Assembly (NCBI GenBank): GCA_963776205.1
Contig: CAVZLR010000002.1
Span: 1-64,000, forward strand
Direction of reading: 5' to 3'
DNA length: 64,000 nucleotides
Source of the DNA: UBA4459 sp963776205
GTDB lineage: Bacteria > Bacteroidota > Bacteroidia > Bacteroidales > F082
A program made the translations under genes and the position numbers. Shown in pieces: positions 37,687 to 45,870 of this stretch. The first letter of the stretch is position 1. Each line of letters opens with the position of its first letter. A model generated the notes under the pieces. It saw nothing but the letters and a program-made list of their open reading frames with translations. It made no database searches and was not told where the DNA came from.

Positions 37687-38520
37687 CTATTTACTATCAC
37701 CTAGTATCAGTGGCATTCCATCTTTTGAATTCCCGATGACAATCACCTTTGTATTTGGTGATTCTGCAAGTTTAACAGTTGCACTAATGCCCTTTTCCTG
37801 TAAAATTTTGTCAGTTAAACTGGCATTTAAGATCTTATTAGCTGCTGCCTTACCTTCCGCATCAATACGTTGTCTTTCCGCTTCTTTTTGTGCTTTCTGC
37901 AGTTTAAATTCATACTCCAGTGATTCCTGCTCCTGCTTCAATTTACTTTCAATGGCCGATTTGATGGTCGGAGGCAGGATAATTGAACGAATAAGAACAT
38001 TGTCCAAATCAACGAATTTATCATCCAAAATGGCTTTCGTTTCTTCATAAATTTCAACCTGAATGGCATCGCGTTTTGTTGAGTAAATCTGTTCGGGAGT
38101 ATAGCGGCCTATAACACTTCTGGCAGAAGAACGAAGTGCTGGTATCACAACGACCCTTAAATAAGCATTGCCAATCTGCTGGTGCAAGAATCCCAGTTTC
38201 GAATAATTCGGACGGTACCAGGCAGATACATCTGCTTTAATTTCCAATCCGTTAGAAGAAAGTACATTCATTTCTTCTGCAATTTCCTGTTGCCTTGCAT
38301 TGTATACGATCATTTTATTCCAGGGAGCCAGAAAATGAAATCCTTCACCGTAAGTACGTTCTGTATCAACCCCATTTGTAAGGGTTCTGAACAACACACC
38401 CGCTTCACCGGAATTTATTGTTACTGTCATCCTGCTCCAGAATACAATTAATAAGATTACTACAATTGCGATTATCGCAATAGGTCCTATACGTTTTACA
38501 CTAAATTCCTGTTGTGCCAT
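37687..38520 (-). CDS. Prohibitin-like SPFH-domain membrane protein
   Basis: This 277-residue protein has one N-terminal membrane helix (about 12-31), an SPFH/band-7 domain (INSGEAGVLFRTLTNGVDTERTYGEGFHFLAPWNKMIVYNARQQE) and a C-terminal coiled-coil rich in E, K and A (KLKQEQESLEYEFKLQKAQKEAERQRIDAEGKAAA). The pattern matches prohibitin-type members, which form large ring assemblies in the membrane and often modulate proteases such as FtsH. No protease gene is adjacent. A TATCTTTG box upstream probably drives it together with smpB. Confidence 0.93.
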   Translation of the reverse strand: MAQQEFSVKRIGPIAIIAIVVILLIVFWSRMTVTINSGEAGVLFRTLTNGVDTERTYGEGFHFLAPWNKMIVYNARQQEIAEEMNVLSSNGLEIKADVSAWYRPNYSKLGFLHQQIGNAYLRVVVIPALRSSARSVIGRYTPEQIYSTKRDAIQVEIYEETKAILDDKFVDLDNVLIRSIILPPTIKSAIESKLKQEQESLEYEFKLQKAQKEAERQRIDAEGKAAANKILNASLTDKILQEKGISATVKLAESPNTKVIVIGNSKDGMPLILGDSK

Positions 38521-38549
38521 GTCAATTTTTTTTATGGTTTTTATTGTTG

Positions 38550-38557
38550 CAAAGATA
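38550..38557 (-). promoter_or_regulatory. -7 promoter box of the SPFH-smpB pair
   Basis: TATCTTTG on the minus strand fits TAnnTTTG, 30 bases before the SPFH start codon. Confidence 0.6.
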
Positions 38558-38571
38558 TGAATAAGTGGCTA

Positions 38572-39450
38572 TCAGAATGATTCAAGTGGTAGAATCATAA
38601 TTTCATAATTCCCGTTTAGAAAAACAGAACATGCTATCCACTTCCCGTCAGGCGAAATACTAAAATCCTGCATCCGAAAATCATCGTCAGTAAGGCGTAT
38701 CAGATGGGTTCCATCTTTCCAAATACTATACAACTCCCCCTCCTGATGATCTCTATCAGAGATAAAATAGATTTTCAGTCCATCAGGATGCCAAATAGCA
38801 TTTGAAATATTGAACTCATCAAATTGCTCCAACATATTTCCATACCAGTTCAAAATCTGCAAACGATGAAAAGGATAGTCGAGTGAAATATAGCTGTAGC
38901 AAACGCTTTTTCCATCTGGAGACAGATCGAGAAACAAACCATCTTCCTTAAAATTTGTCAACTGATTGAGATTATCGTAAATGAAATGATAACTGAATAA
39001 CTCCCAATTATCATGTTGAGCATCAATGCCAAGGAAATATACCATTCTTCCGTCTGGAGCTAATGATGCCTGTTTACAAATCACCTCCCGGTTGAATAAA
39101 GGGGACATTTTCCCTGTTGTAAGGTTCAGTTTATAAATAAACTGAGACAGACCCGCTCCGGCATCATAAATTATCACATTTTTATGAGGATGCCATAAAG
39201 GATGTTGTTCATTTTGCTCACTGTAAGTATATCTTAAAGTGGTATCCTTCTCCAAATTATAAGCATAAATATCCCAATTGCCATTCCGGTCTGTTTGATA
39301 AAGGATACTCTTACTATCAGGCGACCATGCCGGAGATATATCACTACCTCCATTTCTGGTAATGTTCCGGGCAGTATCAATATAAACTACCTGCCCAAAA
39401 CTTACGCTATAGTTAAGTATCAATAAAAAAACTATAGGAATCCGGTTCAT
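38572..39450 (-). CDS. TolB-like PD40 beta-propeller protein
   Basis: This exported protein (signal peptide to about residue 19, FLLILNYSVSFGQ) has 292 residues made of TolB/PD40-type propeller blades. Repeats are visible as SPAWSPDSKSILYQTDRNG, HPLWHPHKNVIIYD, ASLAPDGRMVYFLG, LDLSPDGKSVCYSY, NAIWHPDGLKIYFISDRD and DFSISPDGKWIACS. It lacks the N-terminal domain of true TolB. The gene follows a riboswitch-controlled TonB receptor by 25 bases and is probably in the same transcript, which ties it to thiamine or its precursors. A role as a periplasmic partner of the receptor is inference only. Confidence 0.85.
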   Translation of the reverse strand: MNRIPIVFLLILNYSVSFGQVVYIDTARNITRNGGSDISPAWSPDSKSILYQTDRNGNWDIYAYNLEKDTTLRYTYSEQNEQHPLWHPHKNVIIYDAGAGLSQFIYKLNLTTGKMSPLFNREVICKQASLAPDGRMVYFLGIDAQHDNWELFSYHFIYDNLNQLTNFKEDGLFLDLSPDGKSVCYSYISLDYPFHRLQILNWYGNMLEQFDEFNISNAIWHPDGLKIYFISDRDHQEGELYSIWKDGTHLIRLTDDDFRMQDFSISPDGKWIACSVFLNGNYEIMILPLESF

Positions 39451-39475
39451 AGGGCCGTAAATGTACGAATTGCCT

Positions 39476-41902
39476 TTAAAATTTCAGGTTAATTCCGGCC
39501 ATAAAATTGAATTCAGCCTGCGGAAAATATCCGTTCAAAACTCCTTCTTCACTATTATACACATAACGATATACCCAGGCGTTGGTTTCGTATTTGGCAT
39601 TGAACAAATTATTCAGCGTTAACAATAAATCAATTTGTTTGATAAAATTTGTTTTAATGCTGTAAACAAATCGTAAATTATTCACCAGATAAGGATCAAT
39701 ACTTCTATCCACATTGGAAGTGTTATCGATAAATTGACGGCTCACATAATTGGTTATCCAGCTTATATTGAAATTGGTAAACGGTTCAACTTTTAATTCA
39801 CTTGACAAAGTGAAATCAGGTGAAAAAGAAATGTCAGTGGTCCCGAGTTCTTTCTCATACTGGTAAGGCTGGCTTTCAGGGTCATCCCAGTAATTCCAAT
39901 TATCAACATACTCAGTGAAGTTTTGTATTTTATTCAAACTATAAGTAGCATTCAGATACCAGTTAACGATTTTCAGAAATCTAACACCTCCCATAAATTC
40001 TATTCCTGTTCTGTAACTGTCTGGTACATTTGTCATGATGGGGGCTCCAACATCGTTTATTTTTCCTGTTAAAACGAGCTGATCTTTATAGTCCATATAA
40101 AACAGGTTGGCTTCAAGACTTAAAAAACTACTGCTATATTTATAGCCAAGTTCGTAGTCTGTTAATTTCTCAGGTTCTACTTCCTGATCTGGATCAGCAT
40201 CCCTGAAAACTGAACGATTTGGTTCCCTGTTAGCAATTCCGGCGTATGCATATAGCGAGTGTGAAGGATTAAAAATATAATTCAATCCTACTTTCGGATT
40301 GAAAAAATCATAATTATGAGATTGTGTGAGGTCGCTTAAATCGTCATGTGTTCCTTCAATATCATAACTAATTTTGCGATATTGGAGATCGACATACAAA
40401 TGGATTTGATCACTTATACTGTAATCAGCTTTCGTAAATATGTTAAAATCTGTTTTTATGCCTGTATTATTATACCAATCTTCATCATACATTCCCAAAG
40501 TTGCAAATTGCGCCCAGATAACTTTACCATAATGGCCACCATCATATCTGTTCCATCCGGTACCAATGTTTAATTTCAGTCTGCTAAGGATATAATTCAG
40601 GGATACATTAATTCCATAAAAATGATTGTCCAACCACTTTTGCGTTATCATATTCGACTTAGTGATTGTGTCATTGCCGATTACTGGATCATCAGAACCA
40701 TAATCAGCATAATTCTCACCATTTTTATAGTTTTCATAATAACCTATACCTCTTGTATAAAACAAACTGCTGGTTAAATTCAATTGATGATTAAATTCAT
40801 GTGCATAATGTGCCTGGTAATAGGTTTGCCTGTAATTATCAGTCTGGTTATCGTAATATCCTAAAAAATTTCCTTCCAGATCATAAATTTCACCCGCCGG
40901 ATTATATGTTCTGTTTGTGGCCAAACTATCTTTTGGAACACCATACCATGCCTGGTAGGTTTTTTCATTTCCATTCAGAACGATCATTTTGAATACATCT
41001 TTTTTCCCGTAATAACCTCCTGATAAATAGAATGAATTCAGGTTAGAACTGGCGCGGTCTACATAGCCATCTGATTGCACAAAAGAAACTCTTCCGTCAA
41101 ATGCCCATTTTTCTTTAATTAAACCCGTACCTAATTTCAGAGTGTTTTTAAATGTATTGAAAGAACCTGCAGCACTGCTAATCTCGCCATAGGAATTTCT
41201 TTCAAACTCGCCAGTTTTAATATTGATACTTGCGCCAAAAGAAGCCGCCCCATTGGAAGAACTTCCCACACCCCGCTGCACTTTCATATCATCAATTGAA
41301 GAAGCCAGATCGGGTAAATCAACAAAGAAAACTGATTGTGATTCAGCATCATTAACCGGAACGCCATTTAAAGTTACATTTATTCCTGTAAGGTCAGTTC
41401 CTCTTATCCTCATGTTAGTATACCCTATTCCATTACCCGCATCAGAAGTAACTACCGTAGATGGCATAGTTTGCATCATATACGGCAGATCACGCCCAAA
41501 ATTTCGATCCTCTATTTGAGCCGCATCCAGCATGGTATAAGACGTGGGGACTTCACCTCCTGCCCTTATAGCTGAGATGATTACTTCTTCGCTCACATAC
41601 ACTTCTGGTTCCATTCGGAAATCCAACTCTATGTTTTTTAATAACTCGACTTCTTTATTAATGGTTTTAAAACCTATGTAACTGATTACTAAATTATAGG
41701 TGCCCGGTTTTATATTTGCTACTAAATATTCACCCTTCGAATTTGTTGAAGTAGTCAAATAATTATTCGATATCGAAATATTTGCACCAGGTAATGGCAT
41801 ACCAGTTTCATCACTCATCACCTTTCCTGAAATCCTGTACTGGGCATGTATATTCATTGAAAATATGATAATAAGTAGTATAAAAACGTTTTTTTTAATC
41901 AT
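39476..41902 (-). CDS. TonB-dependent receptor, probable thiamine-compound transporter
   Basis: This 808-residue outer-membrane receptor has a signal peptide, an N-terminal carboxypeptidase-regulatory-like domain (YRISGKVMSDETGMPLPGAN to LVISYIGFKTINKEVEL), a plug (VNDAESQSVFFVDLPD, MKVQRGVGSSSNGAASFGASINI) and a 22-strand-type barrel ending FMAGINLKF. Unlike the SusC at 583 it has no SusD partner. The leader carries a TPP riboswitch (41954-42044), so its expression falls when thiamine pyrophosphate is plentiful. Thiamine-regulated outer-membrane receptors are known in Bacteroidetes from regulon comparisons. The ligand is therefore likely thiamine or a precursor, though the barrel sequence itself does not show this. 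Confidence 0.93.
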   Translation of the reverse strand: MIKKNVFILLIIIFSMNIHAQYRISGKVMSDETGMPLPGANISISNNYLTTSTNSKGEYLVANIKPGTYNLVISYIGFKTINKEVELLKNIELDFRMEPEVYVSEEVIISAIRAGGEVPTSYTMLDAAQIEDRNFGRDLPYMMQTMPSTVVTSDAGNGIGYTNMRIRGTDLTGINVTLNGVPVNDAESQSVFFVDLPDLASSIDDMKVQRGVGSSSNGAASFGASINIKTGEFERNSYGEISSAAGSFNTFKNTLKLGTGLIKEKWAFDGRVSFVQSDGYVDRASSNLNSFYLSGGYYGKKDVFKMIVLNGNEKTYQAWYGVPKDSLATNRTYNPAGEIYDLEGNFLGYYDNQTDNYRQTYYQAHYAHEFNHQLNLTSSLFYTRGIGYYENYKNGENYADYGSDDPVIGNDTITKSNMITQKWLDNHFYGINVSLNYILSRLKLNIGTGWNRYDGGHYGKVIWAQFATLGMYDEDWYNNTGIKTDFNIFTKADYSISDQIHLYVDLQYRKISYDIEGTHDDLSDLTQSHNYDFFNPKVGLNYIFNPSHSLYAYAGIANREPNRSVFRDADPDQEVEPEKLTDYELGYKYSSSFLSLEANLFYMDYKDQLVLTGKINDVGAPIMTNVPDSYRTGIEFMGGVRFLKIVNWYLNATYSLNKIQNFTEYVDNWNYWDDPESQPYQYEKELGTTDISFSPDFTLSSELKVEPFTNFNISWITNYVSRQFIDNTSNVDRSIDPYLVNNLRFVYSIKTNFIKQIDLLLTLNNLFNAKYETNAWVYRYVYNSEEGVLNGYFPQAEFNFMAGINLKF

Positions 41903-41906
41903 GGCT

Positions 41907-41935
41907 ATTTGATTTAAGTTATCACTAAATCAAAT
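41907..41935 (-). promoter_or_regulatory. Start-codon-proximal hairpin, putative riboswitch expression platform
   Basis: A perfect 10-base-pair stem (41907-41916 with 41926-41935, 9-base loop) ends four bases before the receptor's ATG. Its arms repeat the ATTTGA/TCAAAT sequence that forms riboswitch stem P1, so the two helices can exchange partners. There is no T run, which points to control of translation rather than termination. Confidence 0.65.
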
Positions 41936-41953
41936 GAGGAAGCCGATTGTGGA

Positions 41954-42044
41954 TCAAATGTTATCGCTCTCCCTTCGCCGGCATTATCCGGATCAGGTCC
42001 GAGGGTATGATCTCAGCCCTTAGTTATAAGGCACCCCTATTTGA
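41954..42044 (-). promoter_or_regulatory. TPP riboswitch (THI element)
   Basis: The minus strand carries the conserved THI-box parts: GGGGTGCC, GGCTGAGA, ATACCC, GACCTGATCCGGATAATGCC and GGCGAAGGGA. Stem P1 is TCAAAT (42044-42039) with ATTTGA (41959-41954). It lies 52 bases upstream of the TonB receptor gene. A -7 box TACTTTTG at 42050-42057 would start transcription at about the first base of P1. Confidence 0.96.
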
Positions 42045-42049
42045 AGAAG

Positions 42050-42057
42050 CAAAAGTA
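42050..42057 (-). promoter_or_regulatory. -7 promoter box before the TPP riboswitch
   Basis: TACTTTTG on the minus strand fits TAnnTTTG, six bases before the 5' edge of the riboswitch. Confidence 0.6.
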
Positions 42058-42123
42058 CTAAAAACAACGGAAGTAACTGTTCAATTTCATTAATATTAGG
42101 ATGTATTTATTAGCAACAATTGT

Positions 42124-42131
42124 TAACTTTG
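42124..42131 (+). promoter_or_regulatory. -7 promoter box of aroQ
   Basis: TAACTTTG fits TAnnTTTG. It lies inside the longer open frame that begins at 42101, so it supports the start at 42155. Confidence 0.6.
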
Positions 42132-42154
42132 CGGTAATAAGCTTAGCAGCAGAT

Positions 42155-42568
42155 ATGAGAATCCTGATTATTAATGGGCCGAATTTAAATTTACTTGGTG
42201 AACGAGAAACCGAAATTTATGGTAATATGTCGTTTGAAGATTACCTGGAAGGATTACGCAATAGGTTTTCCCATCAGCATATCGAGTATTTCCAGTCGAA
42301 TGTAGAAGGTGAAATTATCAATAAGATTCAGGATGCTAACCTCGAATTTAATGTTATTATTTTAAATGCAGGCGGATACACACATACATCTGTCGCTATT
42401 TCTGACGCGATAAATGCCATAGATACACCAGTTATCGAAGTACATATTTCAAACATTCTGGCACGTGAAGAATTTCGTCACAAATCATTAATTGCCCCTA
42501 ATTGTGTTGGAACGATAACCGGATTCGGATTGGACTCATACAGACTGGCACTTGAATATTTGAAATAG
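42155..42568 (+). CDS. aroQ: Type II 3-dehydroquinate dehydratase
   Basis: This is the third enzyme of the shikimate pathway, converting 3-dehydroquinate to 3-dehydroshikimate. Family motifs are INGPNLNLLGERETEIYG with the catalytic Tyr, FFQSN-like FQSNVEGEIINKIQ, ILNAGGYTHTSVAISDAI and PVIEVHISNILAREEFRHKS with the catalytic His. The start at 42155 (MRILIINGPN) fits the family's N-terminus, and the promoter box at 42124 excludes the ATG at 42101. The length of 137 residues is normal. It converges on a glycosyltransferase gene with only two bases between stops. Confidence 0.97.
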   Translation: MRILIINGPNLNLLGERETEIYGNMSFEDYLEGLRNRFSHQHIEYFQSNVEGEIINKIQDANLEFNVIILNAGGYTHTSVAISDAINAIDTPVIEVHISNILAREEFRHKSLIAPNCVGTITGFGLDSYRLALEYLK

Positions 42569-42570
42569 CA

Positions 42571-43590
42571 TTAACTAAATCTTTCCGGATCAAGGTCTGA
42601 AAATTTTTTCTTTCCTAGAATATAATGCTCGTAAGCCATATTTCCATTATACATATTGCTTACATATTTTTGTTTTAGGTTATTTCTTTTCTTTTTCAAC
42701 TTGCTGAAATTCCGATAAAAATACAAATGAGCTTCAATAACAGCTGTCAAATCCTGAAAATCACCTTCAATCAGAAATTTAATCCCCGCAGCACCATCCA
42801 AAAATAACCTAACCAGGAATGTTTTAAACAGCCTATTCTTTGGCAGATTTTTATACAATAATGAAAAATTATTCCTGAAATTAAGATATGTTTTTCTGGC
42901 GGATTTTTTTGGCAATGTACCACCACCAACATGGTAAACAACTGATGATGGGCAGACCATAATTTTGTAATCTTCATTCTTTAATCGCCAGCAAAAATCA
43001 ATTTCTTCCATATGAGCGAAAAAATCATCATCTAGTCCACCAAACTGGTGGTATAACTCAGCTTTTACGAACATACAAGCTCCGGTAGCCCAAAAAACCT
43101 CAATAGGATCATCGTACTGACCCGTATCTTTTTCGAGGGATTGGAAAACCCGACCACGACAAAAAGGATAACCGAATTTATCTATAAAACCACCACTGGC
43201 GCCAGCATATTCAAACTCATCATGTTCAGAATATGATCTGATTTTAGGTTGACACACGGCAATTTTTGGATCAGATTCCATCAATTCAATCACAGGATTG
43301 ATCCAGTTTTCTGTAACTTCTATATCAGAATTCAGCAATACATAATAATCGGCTTCAATTTTATTTAACGCCATATTATAACCTGTGGCAAAACCCCCAT
43401 TATAATGGTTTTCAACCAGCTTCACATCAGGAAAATGTTCAATTAAATAGTCAACAGAACCGTCAAGGGAGTTGTTATCCGCTATCCAGACTTCCGCATC
43501 TTTGGAAGTTTTTTCAATTACAATGGGCAGGAATTTCTCCAGGAAACTAATTCCATTATAATTCAGTATGACAACGGCTACTTTTTTCAA
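42571..43590 (-). CDS. GT2-family glycosyltransferase (rhamnosyltransferase-like)
   Basis: This is a GT-A fold glycosyltransferase of family 2, 339 residues, without membrane segments. The nucleotide-sugar core is complete: VVILNYNGISFLEKFLP, VWIADNNSLDGS, NHYNGGFATGYNMALN, YYVLLNSDIEVTENW (metal-binding DxD-like site) and FFAHMEEIDFCWRLKNEDYKI. The latter resembles the WbbL/rhamnosyltransferase subgroup. It probably adds a sugar to a cell-surface glycan. No other surface-glycan genes are adjacent, so donor and acceptor are unknown. Confidence 0.93.
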   Translation of the reverse strand: MKKVAVVILNYNGISFLEKFLPIVIEKTSKDAEVWIADNNSLDGSVDYLIEHFPDVKLVENHYNGGFATGYNMALNKIEADYYVLLNSDIEVTENWINPVIELMESDPKIAVCQPKIRSYSEHDEFEYAGASGGFIDKFGYPFCRGRVFQSLEKDTGQYDDPIEVFWATGACMFVKAELYHQFGGLDDDFFAHMEEIDFCWRLKNEDYKIMVCPSSVVYHVGGGTLPKKSARKTYLNFRNNFSLLYKNLPKNRLFKTFLVRLFLDGAAGIKFLIEGDFQDLTAVIEAHLYFYRNFSKLKKKRNNLKQKYVSNMYNGNMAYEHYILGKKKFSDLDPERFS

Positions 43591-43672
43591 AATCCTATTT
43601 CTTCATTCTTATTTATGCGACCCTTTACTGCATAACAGCAAACGAAAATAAGAACTATTTCGACACCTTCAA

Positions 43673-45133
43673 CTACCTGGGCTGAATGTAATAATCTGTG
43701 GCAAAACTACCATATGAATTAGGAACGATGACATCATCTATGGAATATGGATCCCAGGTACGACTATACAACTGCCTTTGCCAGTGATAATTTGCCAATT
43801 CGCCTACTACATCCGAATGAAGCAATTGAAAATCATTGGTAGCTATTTCCTGGGTATAGAAAACAAATTTCTTATCCCTTTGACCGTTAATATTATAATA
43901 ATGCCAAATTTCATACGGAAAAGCAGCCGGTTCATTATGGCTTTCAGCTATTGCATTTGGCTTACCGTATTGCAGATAAACTCTTCCCCTGTCTGAAAGA
44001 TAGCCAGGAAGCGCAACGGTTTTAAAATCATTATTTGCTTGTTTTACTCGCTCCAAATATGTTAGCCAGGCGCCTTCCGGATCAAGGTTATTTCGCTCGA
44101 ACCAGAAATTATAGAAATATTTTTGTAAGACATCAATATCAGCCTTTAAAACTTGTGATTTTACGTATAACTTCTCAGCAGAAGTTGAAATCGCATACAG
44201 ATAATCAATGTATAATTCAAGTGTATCCCTTTTATCAATTTTTCCTGCAAATGTATTTGATACATCGGTTAATAACACATTTGTCATATTAAACTGTGCA
44301 TTCGGATTATCCCGATAAAAGAAAAGTTCTTTTGTAGCCAATAATTCATTATCCCTATTGCGTGCTTCGTTTACAATAAGATAATTACCGGTTGGCAATT
44401 GTTTAATATTAATAGTATTCAACATCACATCAACAGGCTTGGCATTCATTTTTCTCAAATAAAAGAACTGATCCATTTTTTTATCCACTTCAAAAGGTCG
44501 TATATAAGAATAAACCACATAATCCCCCCCACCTATCGTTTTATCAGCATTGTAAATTTCTGTATAAAATTTCAATTCAGCTTCTTCCTCAGGATAATAG
44601 TTAAATACATAAGGAATGACCTCGAAACCATGCTTGTTCAGAATATTTTCAGTATCATCCTTTTTATAGGAGCTTAGAAATTCAATATCAGAGAATGAAA
44701 TTTTATCATTTTCAAAGAAAACATTCAAAGTTGTAATAGAAACAATTGGTTCTTCGGGAGAATTTGGATCATCCAACGTCAGTTCCATGTCATAAGTTCC
44801 AACAGGCAGTGAATACCGCTGAACATCAAGGAAGTTCATTGTATTGAGAAGTGTATCCTTTATTTCTGGACTTCTTAGTTCATACTTACCAAAGTTAACA
44901 ATGCTGTCGTTTTGCCTAAATATTACCTGCACCTGCAATTTGCCACTGTATAAACTGTTTTCCTGCAAGGTGTGCACTATACTAGCGCTTTGAATATTGA
45001 GATATGTTTCGATATAAGGTTTATTCTCTGGTGTATTAAAGCTTGAATATGATAAGTAAGCCCTGATTGATTTTGATTGTATATTCAATGATACAAATAC
45101 GATCAATGAAATACTTAAGACTATTTTTTTCAT
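43673..45133 (-). CDS. Exported GWxTD-domain protein
   Basis: This 486-residue protein has a signal peptide (hydrophobic 4-19) and an N-terminal region of beta-rich sequence. The C-terminal third (about 355-475) resembles the GWxTD domain: GAWLTYLERV in place of the name motif, then GYLSDRGRVYLQYGKPNAI and YEIWHYYNINGQRDKKFVFY. GWxTD proteins are found in Bacteroidota and Acidobacteriota with no defined function. The motif itself is degenerate here. The gene stands alone, with its own promoter at 45161-45188, and no partner is evident. Confidence 0.8.
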   Translation of the reverse strand: MKKIVLSISLIVFVSLNIQSKSIRAYLSYSSFNTPENKPYIETYLNIQSASIVHTLQENSLYSGKLQVQVIFRQNDSIVNFGKYELRSPEIKDTLLNTMNFLDVQRYSLPVGTYDMELTLDDPNSPEEPIVSITTLNVFFENDKISFSDIEFLSSYKKDDTENILNKHGFEVIPYVFNYYPEEEAELKFYTEIYNADKTIGGGDYVVYSYIRPFEVDKKMDQFFYLRKMNAKPVDVMLNTINIKQLPTGNYLIVNEARNRDNELLATKELFFYRDNPNAQFNMTNVLLTDVSNTFAGKIDKRDTLELYIDYLYAISTSAEKLYVKSQVLKADIDVLQKYFYNFWFERNNLDPEGAWLTYLERVKQANNDFKTVALPGYLSDRGRVYLQYGKPNAIAESHNEPAAFPYEIWHYYNINGQRDKKFVFYTQEIATNDFQLLHSDVVGELANYHWQRQLYSRTWDPYSIDDVIVPNSYGSFATDYYIQPR

Positions 45134-45160
45134 GGGACAATTATTAATGGTTACGTATTA

Positions 45161-45191
45161 CAAAATTAGTTGAATTACATGACTTAGTCAA
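45161..45191 (-). promoter_or_regulatory. Promoter of the GWxTD gene
   Basis: On the minus strand a TTG is followed after about 20 bases by TAATTTTG (45161-45168), matching -33 and -7 elements. The leader would be about 20 bases. Confidence 0.6.
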
Positions 45192-45360
45192 GTAGTTATT
45201 TTTACTGTTAATTAGGACAAAATTATGAATGAATAAACCACTTGAGTGATTAACTGTGTTGATCAGATTTGAGGGGGTGATGCAAATCAAGAGTCCTGCG
45301 TACTTTTCCTGCCTATTAATTCTTTTTTCAAACTTATGAAAGTCAATTTTCACCACTTTA

Positions 45361-45390
45361 AATAAGAAAACCCAACCGTACTGGCTGGGC
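45361..45390 (-). terminator. Terminator of tRNA-Ser(CGA)
   Basis: On the minus strand CCCAGCC-AGTAC-GGTTGGG (one G-T pair) is followed by TTTTCTTATTT, 11 bases after the tRNA 3' end. Confidence 0.8.
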
Positions 45391-45400
45391 TCTTGCTTTG

Positions 45401-45487
45401 CGGAGAGTAAGGGATTCGAACCCTTGGTACCTCAAAAGGTACAACGGTTTTCGAGACCGCCCCGTTCGACCACTCCGGCAACTCTCC
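45401..45487 (-). tRNA. tRNA-Ser (anticodon CGA)
   Basis: A class II tRNA of 87 bases on the minus strand: acceptor GGAGAGT/ACTCTCC, anticodon loop CTCGAAA (anticodon CGA, reading UCG), a long variable arm with TACC/GGTA stem, T loop TTCGAAT and discriminator G as required for serine. CCA is not encoded. Confidence 0.96.
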
Positions 45488-45491
45488 AGCG

Positions 45492-45499
45492 CAAAGGTA
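45492..45499 (-). promoter_or_regulatory. -7 box of tRNA-Ser(CGA)
   Basis: TACCTTTG sits four bases upstream of the mature tRNA 5' end, so transcription may begin at or next to the mature end. Confidence 0.6.
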
Positions 45500-45676
45500 A
45501 AAAGGATTAATGATTAAAAAAAGTAAGCGTAGGGAGAGCCCTTTTCGAGTATTGAATCAAGGAAAGTTTAACTATGTTAATCTTGTTTTAAGGGTGATAT
45601 AAAATAAAAAACCTTGATATGCAAGCAGTTTTTCTCGTTTTCACCTAATGAAAGAGAACTGTCAACGGCCAAAACC

Positions 45677-45702
45677 AAAAAAACCCAACCTGACGGTTGG
45701 GC
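45677..45702 (-). terminator. Terminator of tRNA-Ser(TGA)
   Basis: On the minus strand a perfect 7-base-pair stem CCCAACC-GTCA-GGTTGGG is followed by seven T. It is nearly the same hairpin as the one after the other tRNA-Ser. Confidence 0.88.
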
Positions 45703-45712
45703 TTTTACTTTG

Positions 45713-45797
45713 CGGAGAGAGAGGGATTCGAACCCCCGGTCCCGTGAAGGACAACGGTTTTCAAGACCGCCGCATTAAACCGCTCTGCCATCTCTCC
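45713..45797 (-). tRNA. tRNA-Ser (anticodon TGA)
   Basis: A class II tRNA of 85 bases on the minus strand: acceptor GGAGAGA/TCTCTCC, anticodon loop CTTGAAA (anticodon TGA, reading UCA), variable arm with GTCC/GGAC stem, T loop TTCGAAT, discriminator G. CCA is not encoded. Confidence 0.96.
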
Positions 45798-45804
45798 GAA
45801 GCGG

Positions 45805-45812
45805 CAAAAGTA
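45805..45812 (-). promoter_or_regulatory. -7 box of tRNA-Ser(TGA)
   Basis: TACTTTTG lies seven bases upstream of the mature tRNA 5' end. Confidence 0.6.
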
Positions 45813-45870
45813 CAATTTTTTCTTTTTTATGAAAACTTTGGTATTCTTTTTCGGGAAAATATTTTCTTTC

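Noticed and set aside
45144..45356. Minus-strand open frame of 70 codons upstream of the GWxTD gene
   Set aside because: It covers the GWxTD promoter, has no start context and looks like random AT-rich sequence.
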